64,000 nt of DNA from Microvirga alba. GTDB lineage: Bacteria; Pseudomonadota; Alphaproteobacteria; Rhizobiales; Beijerinckiaceae. Below the pieces are notes generated by a model. The model saw nothing but the letters and a program-made list of their open reading frames with translations. It was not told where the DNA came from and made no database searches. The stretch is taken from contig NZ_JADQDO010000002.1 of assembly GCF_015694465.1 (NCBI RefSeq), positions 62,001 through 126,000 on the forward strand, read 5' to 3'. Numbering within the stretch: the first letter of the stretch is position 1; each line of letters opens with the position of its first letter. Below, piece after piece: positions 7,826 through 18,595 of the stretch. A program made the translations under genes and the position numbers.

Positions 7826-8841
7826 GAACGAACCTCCAGCATCGCGACCGCGAGGAGCGCGCGAACGAGAGTGGCGCGTCCCAATTCCGGCTTGAAGTCG
7901 TTTCCGCCGAAGGTCTTTGCCGTTGCGAACGCGGCCTCCGCCGCCATCCCTGCACGCGATTCATCAAGCGGCTTGCCACGCAGAGCATCCTCGGCGGCAA
8001 GAGACCGCCAGGGAACGGTGGCAACGCCGCCGAGAGCGATGCGAATGTCGCGAACCACGCCATCGGCCAGATCAAGCGCCACGACTGCGGACGCTACGGC
8101 AAATTCATAAGACTCACGGTCGCGCACTTTCAGGTAGAGCGAGCGCCGCGCCCAGGGCCGCGCCGGGAAGTGAAACTCCGTGATGAGTTCCCCCGGCGAA
8201 AGGGTGGTTTCGATATGCGGCGTATCGGCTGGCAGCCGATGCAGGTCGCTAAACGGAATGCGACGATCTCCCTTGGAGCCTGCGATCGACACCGTGGCGT
8301 CGAGCGCGATGAGCGCCTGAGCGAAATCGCCCGGATAGGCGGCGATGCAGTGATCGCTCGTGCCGAGCACCGCATGATTGCGGTTGAGCCCCTGGCGGGC
8401 GGAGCAGCCGCTGCCGGGATCGCGTTTGTTGCAGGCATGCCAGGATACGTCGCGAAAGTAAGGACAACGCGTTCGCTGCAGGACATTCCCGCCGAGGGTC
8501 GCCATGTTGCGCAACTGCGCGCTCGCACCCAGCTTGAGCGCCTGCGAAATCACGGGATACTCGCGCTCGACATCCGGGTGATGGGCAACGGCGCTCATGC
8601 GCGCCAAAGCACCGAGGCGCAGGCCACTCCTGTCGAACGAGATTTCGGAGAGGGATTTCTCAAGCGGATTGATATCGATGAGGCGCTCCGGCCTCATCAC
8701 GTCGATTTTCATGAGATCAAGAAGCGTCGTGCCGCCGGCAAGGAACTGAATCGGCGCACGGATCTGAGAATCTGCCTCGATGGTTGCCGCTGTGACAGCG
8801 GAGACAAGGTCGCCGGCGCGCTCATAAGCGAAAGGCCTCAT
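7822..8841 (-). CDS. FAD-binding subunit of molybdenum hydroxylase, with extra Fe-S cysteines (PaoB-like)
   Basis: The medium subunit has 339 residues counted from ATG 8841. That start overlaps the upstream stop by 4 bases, and longer frames from 8910 lack support. The FAD-binding PCMH domain shows FLAGGTTLLDLMK (about 33-45) and ATLGGNVLQRTRCP (114-127). A cysteine-rich insert with Cys126, Cys137, Cys146 and Cys165 matches the insertion that holds an additional [4Fe-4S] cluster in the E. coli PaoB subunit. The CO-dehydrogenase flavoprotein C-terminal domain follows. Electrons would pass from the molybdenum site via the Fe-S clusters to FAD. Confidence 0.92.
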   Translation of the reverse strand: MRPFAYERAGDLVSAVTAATIEADSQIRAPIQFLAGGTTLLDLMKIDVMRPERLIDINPLEKSLSEISFDRSGLRLGALARMSAVAHHPDVEREYPVISQALKLGASAQLRNMATLGGNVLQRTRCPYFRDVSWHACNKRDPGSGCSARQGLNRNHAVLGTSDHCIAAYPGDFAQALIALDATVSIAGSKGDRRIPFSDLHRLPADTPHIETTLSPGELITEFHFPARPWARRSLYLKVRDRESYEFAVASAVVALDLADGVVRDIRIALGGVATVPWRSLAAEDALRGKPLDESRAGMAAEAAFATAKTFGGNDFKPELGRATLVRALLAVAMLEVRS

Positions 8842-9374
8842 GATCTGCCTCGCTGCATGTCGATCCTGGCTTGCTTGATGGCGGCGACGATGTTCGGATA
8901 AGCGGCGCAACGGCAGAGATTTCCGCTCATGTATTCGCGGATGTCGTCATCGGTTTCCGCCAGCCCCTCGGTCACGCAGGCGACCGCGGACATGATCTGA
9001 CCGGGCGTGCAATAGCCGCACTGAAAGGCATCATGATCCATGAAGGCTTGCTGCATGGGGTGTAGGCCGCCTTCATCCGCCAACCCTTCGATGGTCGTGA
9101 TAGCCTTGCCTTCGACACTCGCGGCCAGCGTCAAGCAAGAGAGAATCCGCCTCCCGTCCACGTGCACGGTGCACGCGCCGCATTGCCCCTGATCGCATCC
9201 TTTCTTCGTCCCCGTGAGGCTGAGCTGCTCGCGCAGCGCATCGAGCAAAGTGACCCTGGCATCGAGCGTGAGACGATAATCCCTCCCATTGACGGACAGA
9301 ACTAGATTCACCGCCGTCATGGAGCCGTTCCGTTGCGACAATGACGGCGTCTTGAGAGGCGAGTATGTATCCAT
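8838..9374 (-). CDS. 2Fe-2S subunit of molybdenum hydroxylase (PaoA-like, no Tat signal)
   Basis: The small subunit has 178 residues. Plant-type [2Fe-2S] cysteines are Cys60, 65, 68 and 80 (in CDQGQCGAC), and the second cluster uses Cys119, 122, 154 and 156 (CGYC and CRC). I prefer ATG 9374 because AAGGA lies 6 bases upstream. ATG 9380 abuts that motif. The N-terminal ~20 residues are polar with no twin-arginine or hydrophobic stretch, unlike E. coli PaoA, so the complex is probably cytoplasmic. It is the first gene of a seven-gene operon running down to the SDR. Upstream (9381-9609) I see no clear regulator site. Confidence 0.93.
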   Translation of the reverse strand: MDTYSPLKTPSLSQRNGSMTAVNLVLSVNGRDYRLTLDARVTLLDALREQLSLTGTKKGCDQGQCGACTVHVDGRRILSCLTLAASVEGKAITTIEGLADEGGLHPMQQAFMDHDAFQCGYCTPGQIMSAVACVTEGLAETDDDIREYMSGNLCRCAAYPNIVAAIKQARIDMQRGRS

Positions 9375-9609
9375 TCCCATTCCTTAAGGCCGGGGCGGCT
9401 CCCAAGGCGGGGTATCGCCATCCTCGAACGAGAATAACCAAAGGGATGGAAGCAGGTTCCGCGCACCCGCAGGAAAGTTCATGGTTCGCAGCCGACCGGC
9501 AAAGCGATGTCCAGTCGGCGAACGCGCTTTGCAGGCTTTCGACGCCGTCTAGCGGAACAACCAGGGCTGGGTGCGTTGCGGAATTCGCACGGGGTCGCTT
9601 TAGACTGGC

Positions 9610-9786
9610 CTACTTCCCTCGACCCGATCCGCTCTTTCTACCACCGCCGGTTTCCTTGTTGACGGTGGCCCAGGCGCGCCGCTCGGCTTCCTTGTCGGAA
9701 ACACCCCGGTTCTCGTAGGATTCTTCGATGTGTTCGGCCTGCCGTTTCTGCTTGTCCGTATAGCTTGACTTGTCGCCACGGGGCAT
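9610..9786 (-). CDS. Small hydrophilic protein, stress/plasmid-stabilisation-like (58 aa)
   Basis: The frame runs from ATG 9786 to TAG at 9612-9610 and encodes 58 residues. It begins MPRGDKSSYTDKQKRQAEHI and ends in a Gly/Lys/Arg/Ser-rich tail. The central SDKEAERRAWATVNKETGGG pattern is shared by short alphaproteobacterial and Pseudomonas proteins often labelled 'plasmid stabilization' or general-stress proteins. Their biochemical role is not known to me. The product is highly charged and predicted disordered or helical. It is flanked by the hydroxylase operon and ppc, with no sign of cotranscription. Confidence 0.82.
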   Translation of the reverse strand: MPRGDKSSYTDKQKRQAEHIEESYENRGVSDKEAERRAWATVNKETGGGRKSGSGRGK

Positions 9787-9907
9787 CACGCTCTCCTGCT
9801 ATCGCATGACCCTGCACGCCACCGTGTTCACAAGGGAACATGGGAGGCTGTCGAGAGGCGACAACGGATGAGGTTGACCTTGGTTCCCGAAATCTGCGTC
9901 GCGCCCG

Positions 9908-12700
9908 TCAGCCGCTGTTGCGCAAGCCGGCAGCGATGCCGTTGATGGAAAGGTGAATTCCTTCCACGACCTGCTCATCCGCGTCACCCGCGCGGTGGCG
10001 CTTCAAAAGCTCGATTTGAAGGTGATTCAGCGGATCGAGATAGGGGAAACGATTGCGGATCGAGCGCGCCAGCAACTGGTTGCTATCGAGAAGGGCTTCC
10101 TGCCCCGTGATGCTCAAGAGCCGCCTGATGGAATCCTCCCACTCTCGCCGCAGCCGCGGGAAGATCGCATCGCGCAAGGCTTCGTCCTCGACGAGCTTCG
10201 CATAGCGGGACGCGATGGCGATGTTGCTCTTGGCGAGAACCATGTCCATGTTCGACAGCAGCGCCCGAAAGAACGGCCATTCGCGATACATTTCCTGCAA
10301 GAGCGCAAGGCCGTTTTCAGGATGTGTTTCGAGCCACGCGTTCACCGCCGAACCAAATCCATACCAACCCGGCAGCATCAGGCGACACTGCGCCCAGCCG
10401 AACACCCAGGGGATCGCGCGAAGATCCTCGATACGTCGTGAATTGGTGCGCGACGCAGGGCGGCTTCCGATGTTGAGGTTCGCGATCTCGCCGATGACCG
10501 TCGATTCCCAGAAATAGCGCTCGAACCCCTCGGTTTCATAGACAAGACCGCGGTAGGCCTTGTAAGCGCTGTCCGAGAGCTCCTCCATGGCCCTGAGGTA
10601 TTCCGCGCGCGGGGCGGGTTGCCCGGAATGCAGCAGCGACGCTTCGAGCGTTGCGGCGGCGAGGATTTCCAGATTGCGCCGGCCGAGATCCGGATTCGAG
10701 TATTTGCCTGCGATCACCTCGCCCTGCTCGGTGATGCGGATTGCGCCCTGCACCGCACCGCCCGGTTGCGCCAGAATGGCCTGATAGCTCGGCCCGCCAC
10801 CCCGACCGACGGAGCCGCCGCGGCCATGGAACAGGCGCAGCGCCACATCGTGTCGCTTGAAGACATCGATGAGTTCGATTTCCGCCTTGTATAGCTCCCA
10901 ACCGGAGGTGAGGAACCCGCCATCCTTGTTGCTGTCGGAATAGCCCAGCATGACTTCCTGCGCCTGGCCGCGGCTCCGCAGGAGGCGCATGTAATCCGGC
11001 AGCGAGAACAACGCCTCCATCACCCGGCCGCAATCGCGCAGATCCGCGATGGTCTCGAACAGCGGGATGATGTTGACCCTCATCTCGCCGTCATGCGGAC
11101 GCAGAAGCCCAGCCTCTTTGAGGAGCAGCGCCACCTCCAGGACATCGGAGGGATCGCTGGCCTTGGAGATGACGTAGTTCGGAACTGCCACTTGTCCGTA
11201 ACGCTGGTGCGCCACTGCCGCCTCGCGCGCGATGGCGAGTTCCGACGCAGTTTCGGGCGAGTAGTCGAGATAGGGCGACGTTAGCAACCGCGGCGTTTTC
11301 AATTCTTCCACAAGCAACGCGACACGGCCCTCTTCCGAAAGCTCCCCATAATTCGTCCCGGGATTGGCCTTCTCGAACAGCTCCGCAACAACCCGCTGAT
11401 GCACGTCGGAATTCTGGCGAAGGTCGAGGCTCGCGAGATGAAAGCCGAACACATCGACGGCGCGGCGCAGCTTGCGCAACCGTCCGCGCGCCAGGGCCGC
11501 TGAACCGTTTGAGGTTAGCGAGCTATGCAAAATGGAGAGGTCTCCGGCAATCTCCTCGGTATTTCGGTAGGCGGGCGCATCACCCACCGCGTGGCGCGCG
11601 ACTTCGCCATGCCCCAAGGCCATAGCAGTTGCTGCAAGACGCGCGTAGATGCCGGAGATGGCGCGCCGATATGGCTCGTCCTGCCGGTGCGGCGAGTGAT
11701 CCGGCGAGGCATCGACCAGCGCCTGAACCTGTTCGGAGACGCTGACATAGCGCCCGTCGAGAGAAAGCTCGCTTCCGAGTCGATGAATTTCCTCGAGATA
11801 GAAGCCCAACGCATGACGGCTCTGCAACAGCAAAGCCTGACGCAATGCATCGGCTGTCACGAAGGGGTTACCGTCGCGGTCGCCGCCGATCCAACTGCCC
11901 ATGCGCAGGAACGAGGGAAGCTCCAACGTCGACCACACGGGATCGATGGCCGCCAGTTGATCCTCGAGCGAGGCGTACAGGCGCGGCAATTCCTGGAAAA
12001 ATGTATAGTCATAATAGGCGAGGCCATTCATGACCTCGTCGATGACCTTCAGCCTCGTGCGCCGCAAAATGCTGGTTTGCCACAGGGTCAGGATCGCGCG
12101 TCGCAGGGCCTCCTCGCTCGCGGACACCTCCTCGGGGATCAGACGCTGCCGGTCGCGCAGAGCCAGGATCTGGGAGACCTCCATCTCGCGATCGATCGTG
12201 CTTTTCCGCCGAACCTCGGTCGGGTGAGCGGTCAGGACCGGGCAGACGAGCGCGGACGCGAAGAATTCTTGAAGCTCGGCTTGATTGACGCCGGCCTCCT
12301 GCGCGAGCTTGAGCGCATAGGCCATCGTCCCCTCGCGCGGCGCGGAGGCTGCCATCGCATGGGCGCGGGAGCGGCGGATGTGGTGCTGGTCCTCAGCGAG
12401 ATTGGCGAGATGCGAGAAATAGCTATACGCCCGGATGATCTGATTGGAGCGTTCGCGCGAAAGGCTGTTCAGCGTCGTCTCCAGCTCCTTGCGGGCAGCC
12501 TTGTCCTCGTCTCGGTGAAAGCGGATCGAGGTTTGCCGAATGCGCTCGACGATCTCGAAGACCGCCTCTCCCTCCTGCTCGCGGATCGTGTCGCCTAAAA
12601 GGCGGCCGAGGAGCCGGATATCGTCGCGAAGGGGAAGATCCTTGCTAGGGGTGGCGTCGGGGCTGGCTACGGACACGGGCACACTCGCTTGGGCATTCAT
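9908..12700 (-). CDS. ppc: Phosphoenolpyruvate carboxylase
   Basis: The enzyme carboxylates phosphoenolpyruvate with bicarbonate to oxaloacetate and refills the TCA cycle in the cytoplasm. The product is 930 residues. Signatures are [12 protein letters not shown] with the catalytic His, [10 protein letters not shown], the [14 protein letters not shown] loop, and the C-terminal GLRNSG in place of the usual GMRNTG. I chose ATG 12700, with AGGT 4 bases upstream, over a frame extension to 12727. The gene appears monocistronic between the small protein and the Hsp70 gene. Confidence 0.96.
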   Translation of the reverse strand: MNAQASVPVSVASPDATPSKDLPLRDDIRLLGRLLGDTIREQEGEAVFEIVERIRQTSIRFHRDEDKAARKELETTLNSLSRERSNQIIRAYSYFSHLANLAEDQHHIRRSRAHAMAASAPREGTMAYALKLAQEAGVNQAELQEFFASALVCPVLTAHPTEVRRKSTIDREMEVSQILALRDRQRLIPEEVSASEEALRRAILTLWQTSILRRTRLKVIDEVMNGLAYYDYTFFQELPRLYASLEDQLAAIDPVWSTLELPSFLRMGSWIGGDRDGNPFVTADALRQALLLQSRHALGFYLEEIHRLGSELSLDGRYVSVSEQVQALVDASPDHSPHRQDEPYRRAISGIYARLAATAMALGHGEVARHAVGDAPAYRNTEEIAGDLSILHSSLTSNGSAALARGRLRKLRRAVDVFGFHLASLDLRQNSDVHQRVVAELFEKANPGTNYGELSEEGRVALLVEELKTPRLLTSPYLDYSPETASELAIAREAAVAHQRYGQVAVPNYVISKASDPSDVLEVALLLKEAGLLRPHDGEMRVNIIPLFETIADLRDCGRVMEALFSLPDYMRLLRSRGQAQEVMLGYSDSNKDGGFLTSGWELYKAEIELIDVFKRHDVALRLFHGRGGSVGRGGGPSYQAILAQPGGAVQGAIRITEQGEVIAGKYSNPDLGRRNLEILAAATLEASLLHSGQPAPRAEYLRAMEELSDSAYKAYRGLVYETEGFERYFWESTVIGEIANLNIGSRPASRTNSRRIEDLRAIPWVFGWAQCRLMLPGWYGFGSAVNAWLETHPENGLALLQEMYREWPFFRALLSNMDMVLAKSNIAIASRYAKLVEDEALRDAIFPRLRREWEDSIRRLLSITGQEALLDSNQLLARSIRNRFPYLDPLNHLQIELLKRHRAGDADEQVVEGIHLSINGIAAGLRNSG

Positions 12701-12767
12701 GCTGCACCTGCGAATAAACCCCCTCATCCCCTCTCACCGCAAGGGTGATGTCGCATCTTTGCTTATT

Positions 12768-14084
12768 TCAATGGCGACCGACCGCCCAGCGTTCCGGATT
12801 CTCGGCCTGCCCGATAAGGGCCAGCCCATAAGCAATGGACTCGAACTGATCGGCCGACGTCAGGCGGCTTTCGCCAAAACGGTCCACGAAAAGGCGCCGA
12901 ATGGCCGGGACGAAGGATGTTCCGCCCGTCAAGAATACCTTTTCGATCTCTCCTGCTCCGATGCCGGCGTTCTCCAGCGCCTGATCGACCGCCCCGGCGA
13001 TACGGGCGACGTCTCCGGCAATCCAGCCCTCGAAATCGCTGCGCGCGATTGCGGCCTGAATATCGACCCCTTCGCCCTGGAAGCGGAACTCCGTTTCATC
13101 GTTTGCCGATAGCGCCACTTTAGCGCTCGAAACGGCACGGTAGAGGGCGAAACCCAGATCGTATTCGACGATATCGATGAATTTTTCGAGCGGCTCGGGG
13201 TCCAGCGCCGTGCGGGCCAGAGCCCTCAGCTCCTTCAGATCCCCGCTTCCCTTCATCATCGCCAACTGGTTCCAGCGGGCGAAATTGGCGTAGTAATGGT
13301 TCGGGATCGACAGGATCTTGTCCATGGAGCGATAGCTGCCGCCCTTGCCAAGACGGGGTGACACCACCTGGTCGACGATGCGGTAATCGAAGGAATCACC
13401 TGCGATGCCGATACCGGAATGCCCGAGAGGTTCGGCCCGAAGGACTCCACCGCTGCGCGAAAACCGCATCACAGAGAAGTCGCTGGTGCCGCCGCCGAAA
13501 TCGGCAACGAGCACGGTCGCGTCGTGCTCCAATTGACGCGCATAGAAGAAAGCCGCTCCGACGGGCTCATAGACATAATGAGCGTGTTCGGCGCCCAGCT
13601 TACCGAAGGCCGCCCGGTAGCGGCTCATCGCAAGGGCGTCATCCGGATGGGTGCCGGCGAACTGGACCGGCCTGCCGATCGCCACGTTACGCGCGGCAAA
13701 ATCCATGCGGCTCCCGCCATGGCGCGCAAGCGTCCGCAGGAAAGCGCCCAGAAGATCCTCGAAACGATACCGCTCGCGGAAAATGCGGGTTTCCTGGAAG
13801 GATTGGCTGGCGGCGAAGGTCTTGAACGATTGGATGAACCGATGTGCCGTCAGCCCTTCCAGGAACTGGTCGATCGCCCAAGGTCCACCTTCGATCTCGG
13901 TACGAATGCCATTGCCGTGGCGCTCATCCCAGAAACAGAGGGCCGTGACATAGACCTTGAGATCCTTGCCTTGGTGATCGAAGGTCAGCGCCTCGACCCG
14001 CCCTTCCTGATCTGCGATGGCGACAACCGTGTTGCTGGTGCCGAAATCGATGCCAATGGACAGGTTTTCGGAAGAGGCTGGCAT
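12768..14084 (-). CDS. Hsp70-family chaperone-like protein (YegD type)
   Basis: This is a 438-residue actin-fold ATPase of the Hsp70 family. It has phosphate-1 motif IGIDFGTSNTVVA at residues 10-22, phosphate-2 motif VADFGGGTSDFSV near 190, and an adenosine motif FLTGGTSFVPAIR near 385. It ends soon after the nucleotide-binding domain, so there is no full substrate-binding domain or lid, as in E. coli YegD. No dnaJ or grpE is near. The start is divergent from tex, with 187 bases between them. Client and function are unknown. Confidence 0.9.
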   Translation of the reverse strand: MPASSENLSIGIDFGTSNTVVAIADQEGRVEALTFDHQGKDLKVYVTALCFWDERHGNGIRTEIEGGPWAIDQFLEGLTAHRFIQSFKTFAASQSFQETRIFRERYRFEDLLGAFLRTLARHGGSRMDFAARNVAIGRPVQFAGTHPDDALAMSRYRAAFGKLGAEHAHYVYEPVGAAFFYARQLEHDATVLVADFGGGTSDFSVMRFSRSGGVLRAEPLGHSGIGIAGDSFDYRIVDQVVSPRLGKGGSYRSMDKILSIPNHYYANFARWNQLAMMKGSGDLKELRALARTALDPEPLEKFIDIVEYDLGFALYRAVSSAKVALSANDETEFRFQGEGVDIQAAIARSDFEGWIAGDVARIAGAVDQALENAGIGAGEIEKVFLTGGTSFVPAIRRLFVDRFGESRLTSADQFESIAYGLALIGQAENPERWAVGRH

Positions 14085-14271
14085 CTCGAACTCGGGCTAA
14101 AGCGGCTTACGGGGCCGGACGGTCTATCCTCCAAGGCGCGGGAGGCCAAGCAAAATCTCGGCAACGTAAGGCTTGCCCCTGCGGCAGCATGTCCTCCTCG
14201 CCAGGGCATCGTGGTTGACCCGAGGATACGCCGCGCCTAGAAGCCGCGCCTCGGCTCAATCGGAGATTTTC

Positions 14272-16632
14272 ATGCAATCCATCGGTCAGCGCATCGCGGA
14301 CGAGTTGAAGGCCCAGGAATGGCAGGTCAAGGCAGCAATCGACCTGCTCGATGGCGGCGCAACCGTGCCCTTCATCGCGCGCTACCGTAAGGAGGTCACC
14401 GGCACGCTCGATGATGCCCAGTTGCGAACCCTGGAGGAACGCCTGCGCTATCTCCGCGAGCTCGAGGACCGCCGGAAGACGATTCTCGACAGTGTTCGCG
14501 AGCAGGGCAAGCTGACGGACGAGCTGGCTCTTCAAATCAACACCGCCGACACCAAGGCGCGCCTCGAAGACCTGTATCTGCCCTATAAGCCGAAGCGACG
14601 CACGAAAGCGCAGATCGCAAAGGAAGCCGGGCTCGAGCCCCTCGCCGACCTGTTACTGAGCGCCCCGACCCGGGATCCGAAAGAAGCCGCCACCGCCTTC
14701 ATTAATGCCGAAAAGGAAGTCGCGACCCCGGAGGCCGCGCTGGAAGGCGCGCGCGCGATTCTGGTCGAGCGTTTCGCGGAGAACGCGGAACTCGTCGGCG
14801 CGCTTCGCGAAAACTATTGGCAGCGCGGCCGACTGACATCGACAGTGCGCGACGGAAAGAAGACCGAAGGCGCGAAGTTCGCCGACTATTTCGATTTCTC
14901 CGAGCCGCTGACGAAGCTCCCGTCGCATCGCATCCTGGCCCTGTTCCGCGGCGAGAAGGAAGAGGTTCTCGACCTGCGCATGGACGAGGACAAGGACAGT
15001 GCGGAGCCCGGCTATATCAGTCCCTATGAGGGCCGGACGGCCTTGGCCTTCGGCATTTCCGACCAGGGCCGCCCCGGGGACCGCTGGCTTCTTGATACCG
15101 TGCGCTGGGCATGGCGCACGAAGCTGCGTTTCTCCATCGAACTCGACATGAAAATGCGTCTTTGGCAATTGGCCGAGGACGAGGCGGTAAAGGTCTTCGC
15201 GGGCAACCTGCGCGACTTGTTGCTGGCGGCACCCGCCGGCGCGCGCCCGACGCTGGGCCTCGATCCCGGCTATCGCACGGGCGTCAAGGTGGCCGTGGTC
15301 GATGCGACCGGAAAAGTCGTGGCGACCGACACGATCTATCCCCATGAGCCGAAGCGGCAATGGGATGAATCGATTGCGACACTGGCGCGTCTCTGCCGCG
15401 TGCACAAAGTCGAACTCATCGCTATCGGCAACGGCACCGCCTCGCGCGAAACCGACAAGCTCGCGGGCGAGTTGGTTTCCAAATACCCCGATCTCAAACT
15501 CACGAAGATCATGGTCTCGGAGGCGGGCGCGTCCGTCTATTCGGCCTCGGCCTTTGCGAGCCAAGAATTGCCGGAGCTCGACGTGTCGCTTCGCGGCGCG
15601 GTGTCCATCGCGCGCCGCCTCCAGGACCCCCTGGCCGAACTCGTGAAGATCGATCCGAAATCCATCGGCGTCGGCCAGTATCAGCACGATCTCGCGGAAT
15701 ACAAACTCTCGCGCTCTCTTGACGCGGTGGTGGAAGATTGTGTGAACGCGGTTGGTGTCGATCTTAACACCGCGTCAGCTCCTCTGCTCGCCCGTGTCTC
15801 CGGCCTCGGCGAATGGGTGGCGCAGAACATCGTGACTCATCGCAATGCCAATGGCCCGTTCAAGACCCGCGAAGGCCTTGGCAACGTGATGGGATTGGGG
15901 CCCAAAACTTTCGAGCTGGCCGCGGGCTTTCTTCGCATTCCGAATGGAGATGATCCGCTCGATTCGTCAGGCGTTCACCCGGAGGCCTACCCGGTCGTGC
16001 GTCGCATCATCGAAGCGACGAAAAGCGACATCAAGATTCTCATCGGCAATGGCTCGATTCTGAAGACGCTCAAGCCCGAGAAGTTCACGGACGAAACCTT
16101 CGGCGTGCCGACCGTGAAGGACATCTTGAGCGAATTGGAGAAGCCCGGCCGCGATCCGCGTCCGGAATTCAAGACCGCCACCTTCATGGACGGCGTCGAG
16201 AAGATCGACGATCTGAAACCCGGCATGATGCTTGAAGGCGTTGTCACCAACGTCGCGGCCTTCGGCGCCTTCGTCGACGTGGGCGTCCATCAGGATGGGT
16301 TGGTGCACATTTCGGCGTTGTCGGATACGTTCGTGAAAGATCCGCGCGATGTCGTGAAGCCTGGCGACATTGTTCGCGTTAAGGTGCTCGAAGTCGACAA
16401 GCCTCGCAAACGCATAGCGCTGACCATGCGCATGAGCGATCCCGTCGAGAAAAAACCTGCCGGCCCCCGCGAGGAAAATCGACCGGCTTTCCAGAAAGCT
16501 CGCGCTCCCGGAGGCGACAAGAAGCCATCCGGGCAGGGAGGCAAACCGCCCGCCGACAGTGCCCTCGCCGAGGCTCTGCGTCGAGCCGGGTTAACGAACG
16601 CATCGGGCAAGGACAAAAACCCTCGCCGATAA
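14272..16632 (+). CDS. tex: Tex family transcription accessory protein
   Basis: Tex binds nucleic acid and RNA polymerase-associated complexes and affects transcription and stress phenotypes in several bacteria. The product is 786 residues from ATG 14272, preceded by GGAG. Order: N-terminal helical domain with [11 protein letters not shown] near residue 40, YqgF/RNase H-like domain with [17 protein letters not shown] (about 325-341), helix-hairpin-helix segments around 505-570, and an S1 RNA-binding domain (about 640-710, [21 protein letters not shown]). A Lys/Pro/Arg-rich tail of about 70 residues follows. It is convergent with the sensor kinase 17 bases downstream. Confidence 0.96.
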   Translation: MQSIGQRIADELKAQEWQVKAAIDLLDGGATVPFIARYRKEVTGTLDDAQLRTLEERLRYLRELEDRRKTILDSVREQGKLTDELALQINTADTKARLEDLYLPYKPKRRTKAQIAKEAGLEPLADLLLSAPTRDPKEAATAFINAEKEVATPEAALEGARAILVERFAENAELVGALRENYWQRGRLTSTVRDGKKTEGAKFADYFDFSEPLTKLPSHRILALFRGEKEEVLDLRMDEDKDSAEPGYISPYEGRTALAFGISDQGRPGDRWLLDTVRWAWRTKLRFSIELDMKMRLWQLAEDEAVKVFAGNLRDLLLAAPAGARPTLGLDPGYRTGVKVAVVDATGKVVATDTIYPHEPKRQWDESIATLARLCRVHKVELIAIGNGTASRETDKLAGELVSKYPDLKLTKIMVSEAGASVYSASAFASQELPELDVSLRGAVSIARRLQDPLAELVKIDPKSIGVGQYQHDLAEYKLSRSLDAVVEDCVNAVGVDLNTASAPLLARVSGLGEWVAQNIVTHRNANGPFKTREGLGNVMGLGPKTFELAAGFLRIPNGDDPLDSSGVHPEAYPVVRRIIEATKSDIKILIGNGSILKTLKPEKFTDETFGVPTVKDILSELEKPGRDPRPEFKTATFMDGVEKIDDLKPGMMLEGVVTNVAAFGAFVDVGVHQDGLVHISALSDTFVKDPRDVVKPGDIVRVKVLEVDKPRKRIALTMRMSDPVEKKPAGPREENRPAFQKARAPGGDKKPSGQGGKPPADSALAEALRRAGLTNASGKDKNPRR

Positions 16633-16649
16633 GTTCAGGTCAATGGTCC

Positions 16650-18431
16650 CTAGGCAAAGCCCAGAACGGCATCGTCGCCCTCTCCGTCTGGCGCGTCCGG
16701 CAACGGGATGCTGAGGATGCACAGGACACCGGAGGGGCGGAAATCCAGGTTCACCTCTCCGGCCAGTTCCAACTTGAGGCCTCGTTCGATCAGCCGCGAA
16801 CCAAAACCCTTGTGCGTTGGCATGCGCACAGGAGGGCCGCCTTCTTCCCGCCATTGCATGATCAGTTGGCGACCCTCCGCGGTCGCCTCCACCTGCCAGC
16901 GGATCGTAACCCGTCCGTCATCGACGGAGAATGCGCCGTACTTGGCGGCATTCGTGGAAAGTTCATGCATGGCCATCGCAAGCGGCAGAGCAATTCTCGG
17001 CGGAAGCCGCAAAGTCGCTCCTTCGATATGGAAGCGCTCGACGTGCTCCCTCCGATAGGGAGCCATGGCCTCCTCGGCAATGTTGCGCAGACTTGCGCCT
17101 TCCCAGTTTTCACGCGTCAGCACGTCATGCGTCTTGGAAAGGGCAAACAGACGTGCTTCGAAGGCCGCCCGCGCGACGGTCGGCTCTCCAGACTTGAAGC
17201 TCTGCGCAGCGATGGATTGGACGGTCGCAAGAGTATTCTTCACGCGATGATTGAGTTCATTGATCAGCAAACGCTGGCGCGCATCCGATCTCGCCCGCTC
17301 GACCGCCGCCCAGGTCCGCTCGGCGACGTCGCGGCAGAGTTCAATCTCGCTTGGAGTCCAGACGCGCGGTGCCTTGCTGTGCACATAGAGCACCGCCCGA
17401 AGCTGCCCCTCCTTGACGAGAGGGACGGAAATCGACGCGATGCACTGGAGCGCCAAATAGATCTCGGTATGCCCCTCAGCCCGGGGATCGGACAGCGCAT
17501 CATTGAAGACAGCCGTTTGGCCTGCCCTGAGACCGGCGCAGAGGATGGGTCCGAAGGGGATAAGAGGATGCCTGCCCCGCACGTCGGGCATCTCATCCAA
17601 ATGCCAGTCGACCAGCGTCGTCAGAACCATGGTCGCATCATTGACGTCGCCATAGCCCAGACGTGAAACCGCCAGATGATCACCTAACGTTTCCGCGACC
17701 GCCATCAAGATTTCGCCGGGGCGGTCGAGATCCCGTATTCTGTCGCTGAGACGGAGCAGGAAGCGCTCGCGCACTTCACTTTCCTTGCTCGGCGTGATGT
17801 CGAGATTGACGATGACCGTTCGCGAAGGCGCTCCCGTTTCATCGGGAATTGTTTGTCCCCGCATCAAGAGCCATCGCACCGCACCGTCGCGCATGACGAT
17901 GCGATATTCGGACGTGAGAGGCTCCAGGGTCTGGGCCAAGAGCTTCACGGCCTGCTGCATCCGCTTGCGATCATCCGGATGGAGCACTCCCAACCACGCG
18001 GAGAGGGGATCCGCTTCATTCCGGTCGCTGTCCAGCCCGGTCAACCGAAACATCTGAGACGACCATGCGATCTCGCCTGTCGGATGGTCCCAGTCCCAGG
18101 TGCCGAGGCCGGCAACATCCTGAGCAAGTTGCAAACGCTCTTCGCCTTCGCGCAGCACGCGCATGACGCTTTCGCGCTCAGCCTCTCGCAGACTGAGCTT
18201 CGTCGCCATGTCATTGAAAGCCAGGCCAAGATGACCGACGGGTGTATGGGGATCGGAAACGGCGAACCGGGTTTGCAGATCGCCGTCGCGCCAACGGTCG
18301 ACAGCCTGAGTGAAGGACGACAGTGGTCGCTGGGCGGAGGTTCGTCCGGCCAGCCATGCGGCTACGATGGCGAGGCAGGCACCGAACACATACAAACATG
18401 TCAGCCAATCGAACGCCGGCAGCCCTGCCAT
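16650..18431 (-). CDS. HWE-family sensor histidine kinase (HAMP-PAS-GAF)
   Basis: This is a 593-residue kinase. One membrane segment near residues 9-28 is followed by a HAMP-like stretch (about 30-85), a PAS domain with PAC (about 92-215, ending IVNLDITPSKE), a GAF domain (about 225-370), and the catalytic module. The phospho-acceptor box is LLINELNHRVKNTLATVQS and the N box is AMHELSTNAAKYGAFS with the family His. The WxE signature is MQWREEGGP, which defines HWE kinases. No response regulator is adjacent, so it is an orphan kinase. The HAMP-like segment without a second membrane span suggests the N-terminus is shortened or the sensor is only membrane tethered. Confidence 0.92.
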   Translation of the reverse strand: MAGLPAFDWLTCLYVFGACLAIVAAWLAGRTSAQRPLSSFTQAVDRWRDGDLQTRFAVSDPHTPVGHLGLAFNDMATKLSLREAERESVMRVLREGEERLQLAQDVAGLGTWDWDHPTGEIAWSSQMFRLTGLDSDRNEADPLSAWLGVLHPDDRKRMQQAVKLLAQTLEPLTSEYRIVMRDGAVRWLLMRGQTIPDETGAPSRTVIVNLDITPSKESEVRERFLLRLSDRIRDLDRPGEILMAVAETLGDHLAVSRLGYGDVNDATMVLTTLVDWHLDEMPDVRGRHPLIPFGPILCAGLRAGQTAVFNDALSDPRAEGHTEIYLALQCIASISVPLVKEGQLRAVLYVHSKAPRVWTPSEIELCRDVAERTWAAVERARSDARQRLLINELNHRVKNTLATVQSIAAQSFKSGEPTVARAAFEARLFALSKTHDVLTRENWEGASLRNIAEEAMAPYRREHVERFHIEGATLRLPPRIALPLAMAMHELSTNAAKYGAFSVDDGRVTIRWQVEATAEGRQLIMQWREEGGPPVRMPTHKGFGSRLIERGLKLELAGEVNLDFRPSGVLCILSIPLPDAPDGEGDDAVLGFA

Positions 18432-18595
18432 CTACGGAACCTAAAACACCACTACTGCTTTACTCATGGGCCGATCGCGCCTCTCTGTCGAGATCGTCCG
18501 CCCCTGCAATCCCATCAAAATCGTGCCATGTCTCCCAAACGCCCCTATCCGACGGAATCTAACTCCCCCGAAGCACGGTCTTCGTTAAAGGGGTC

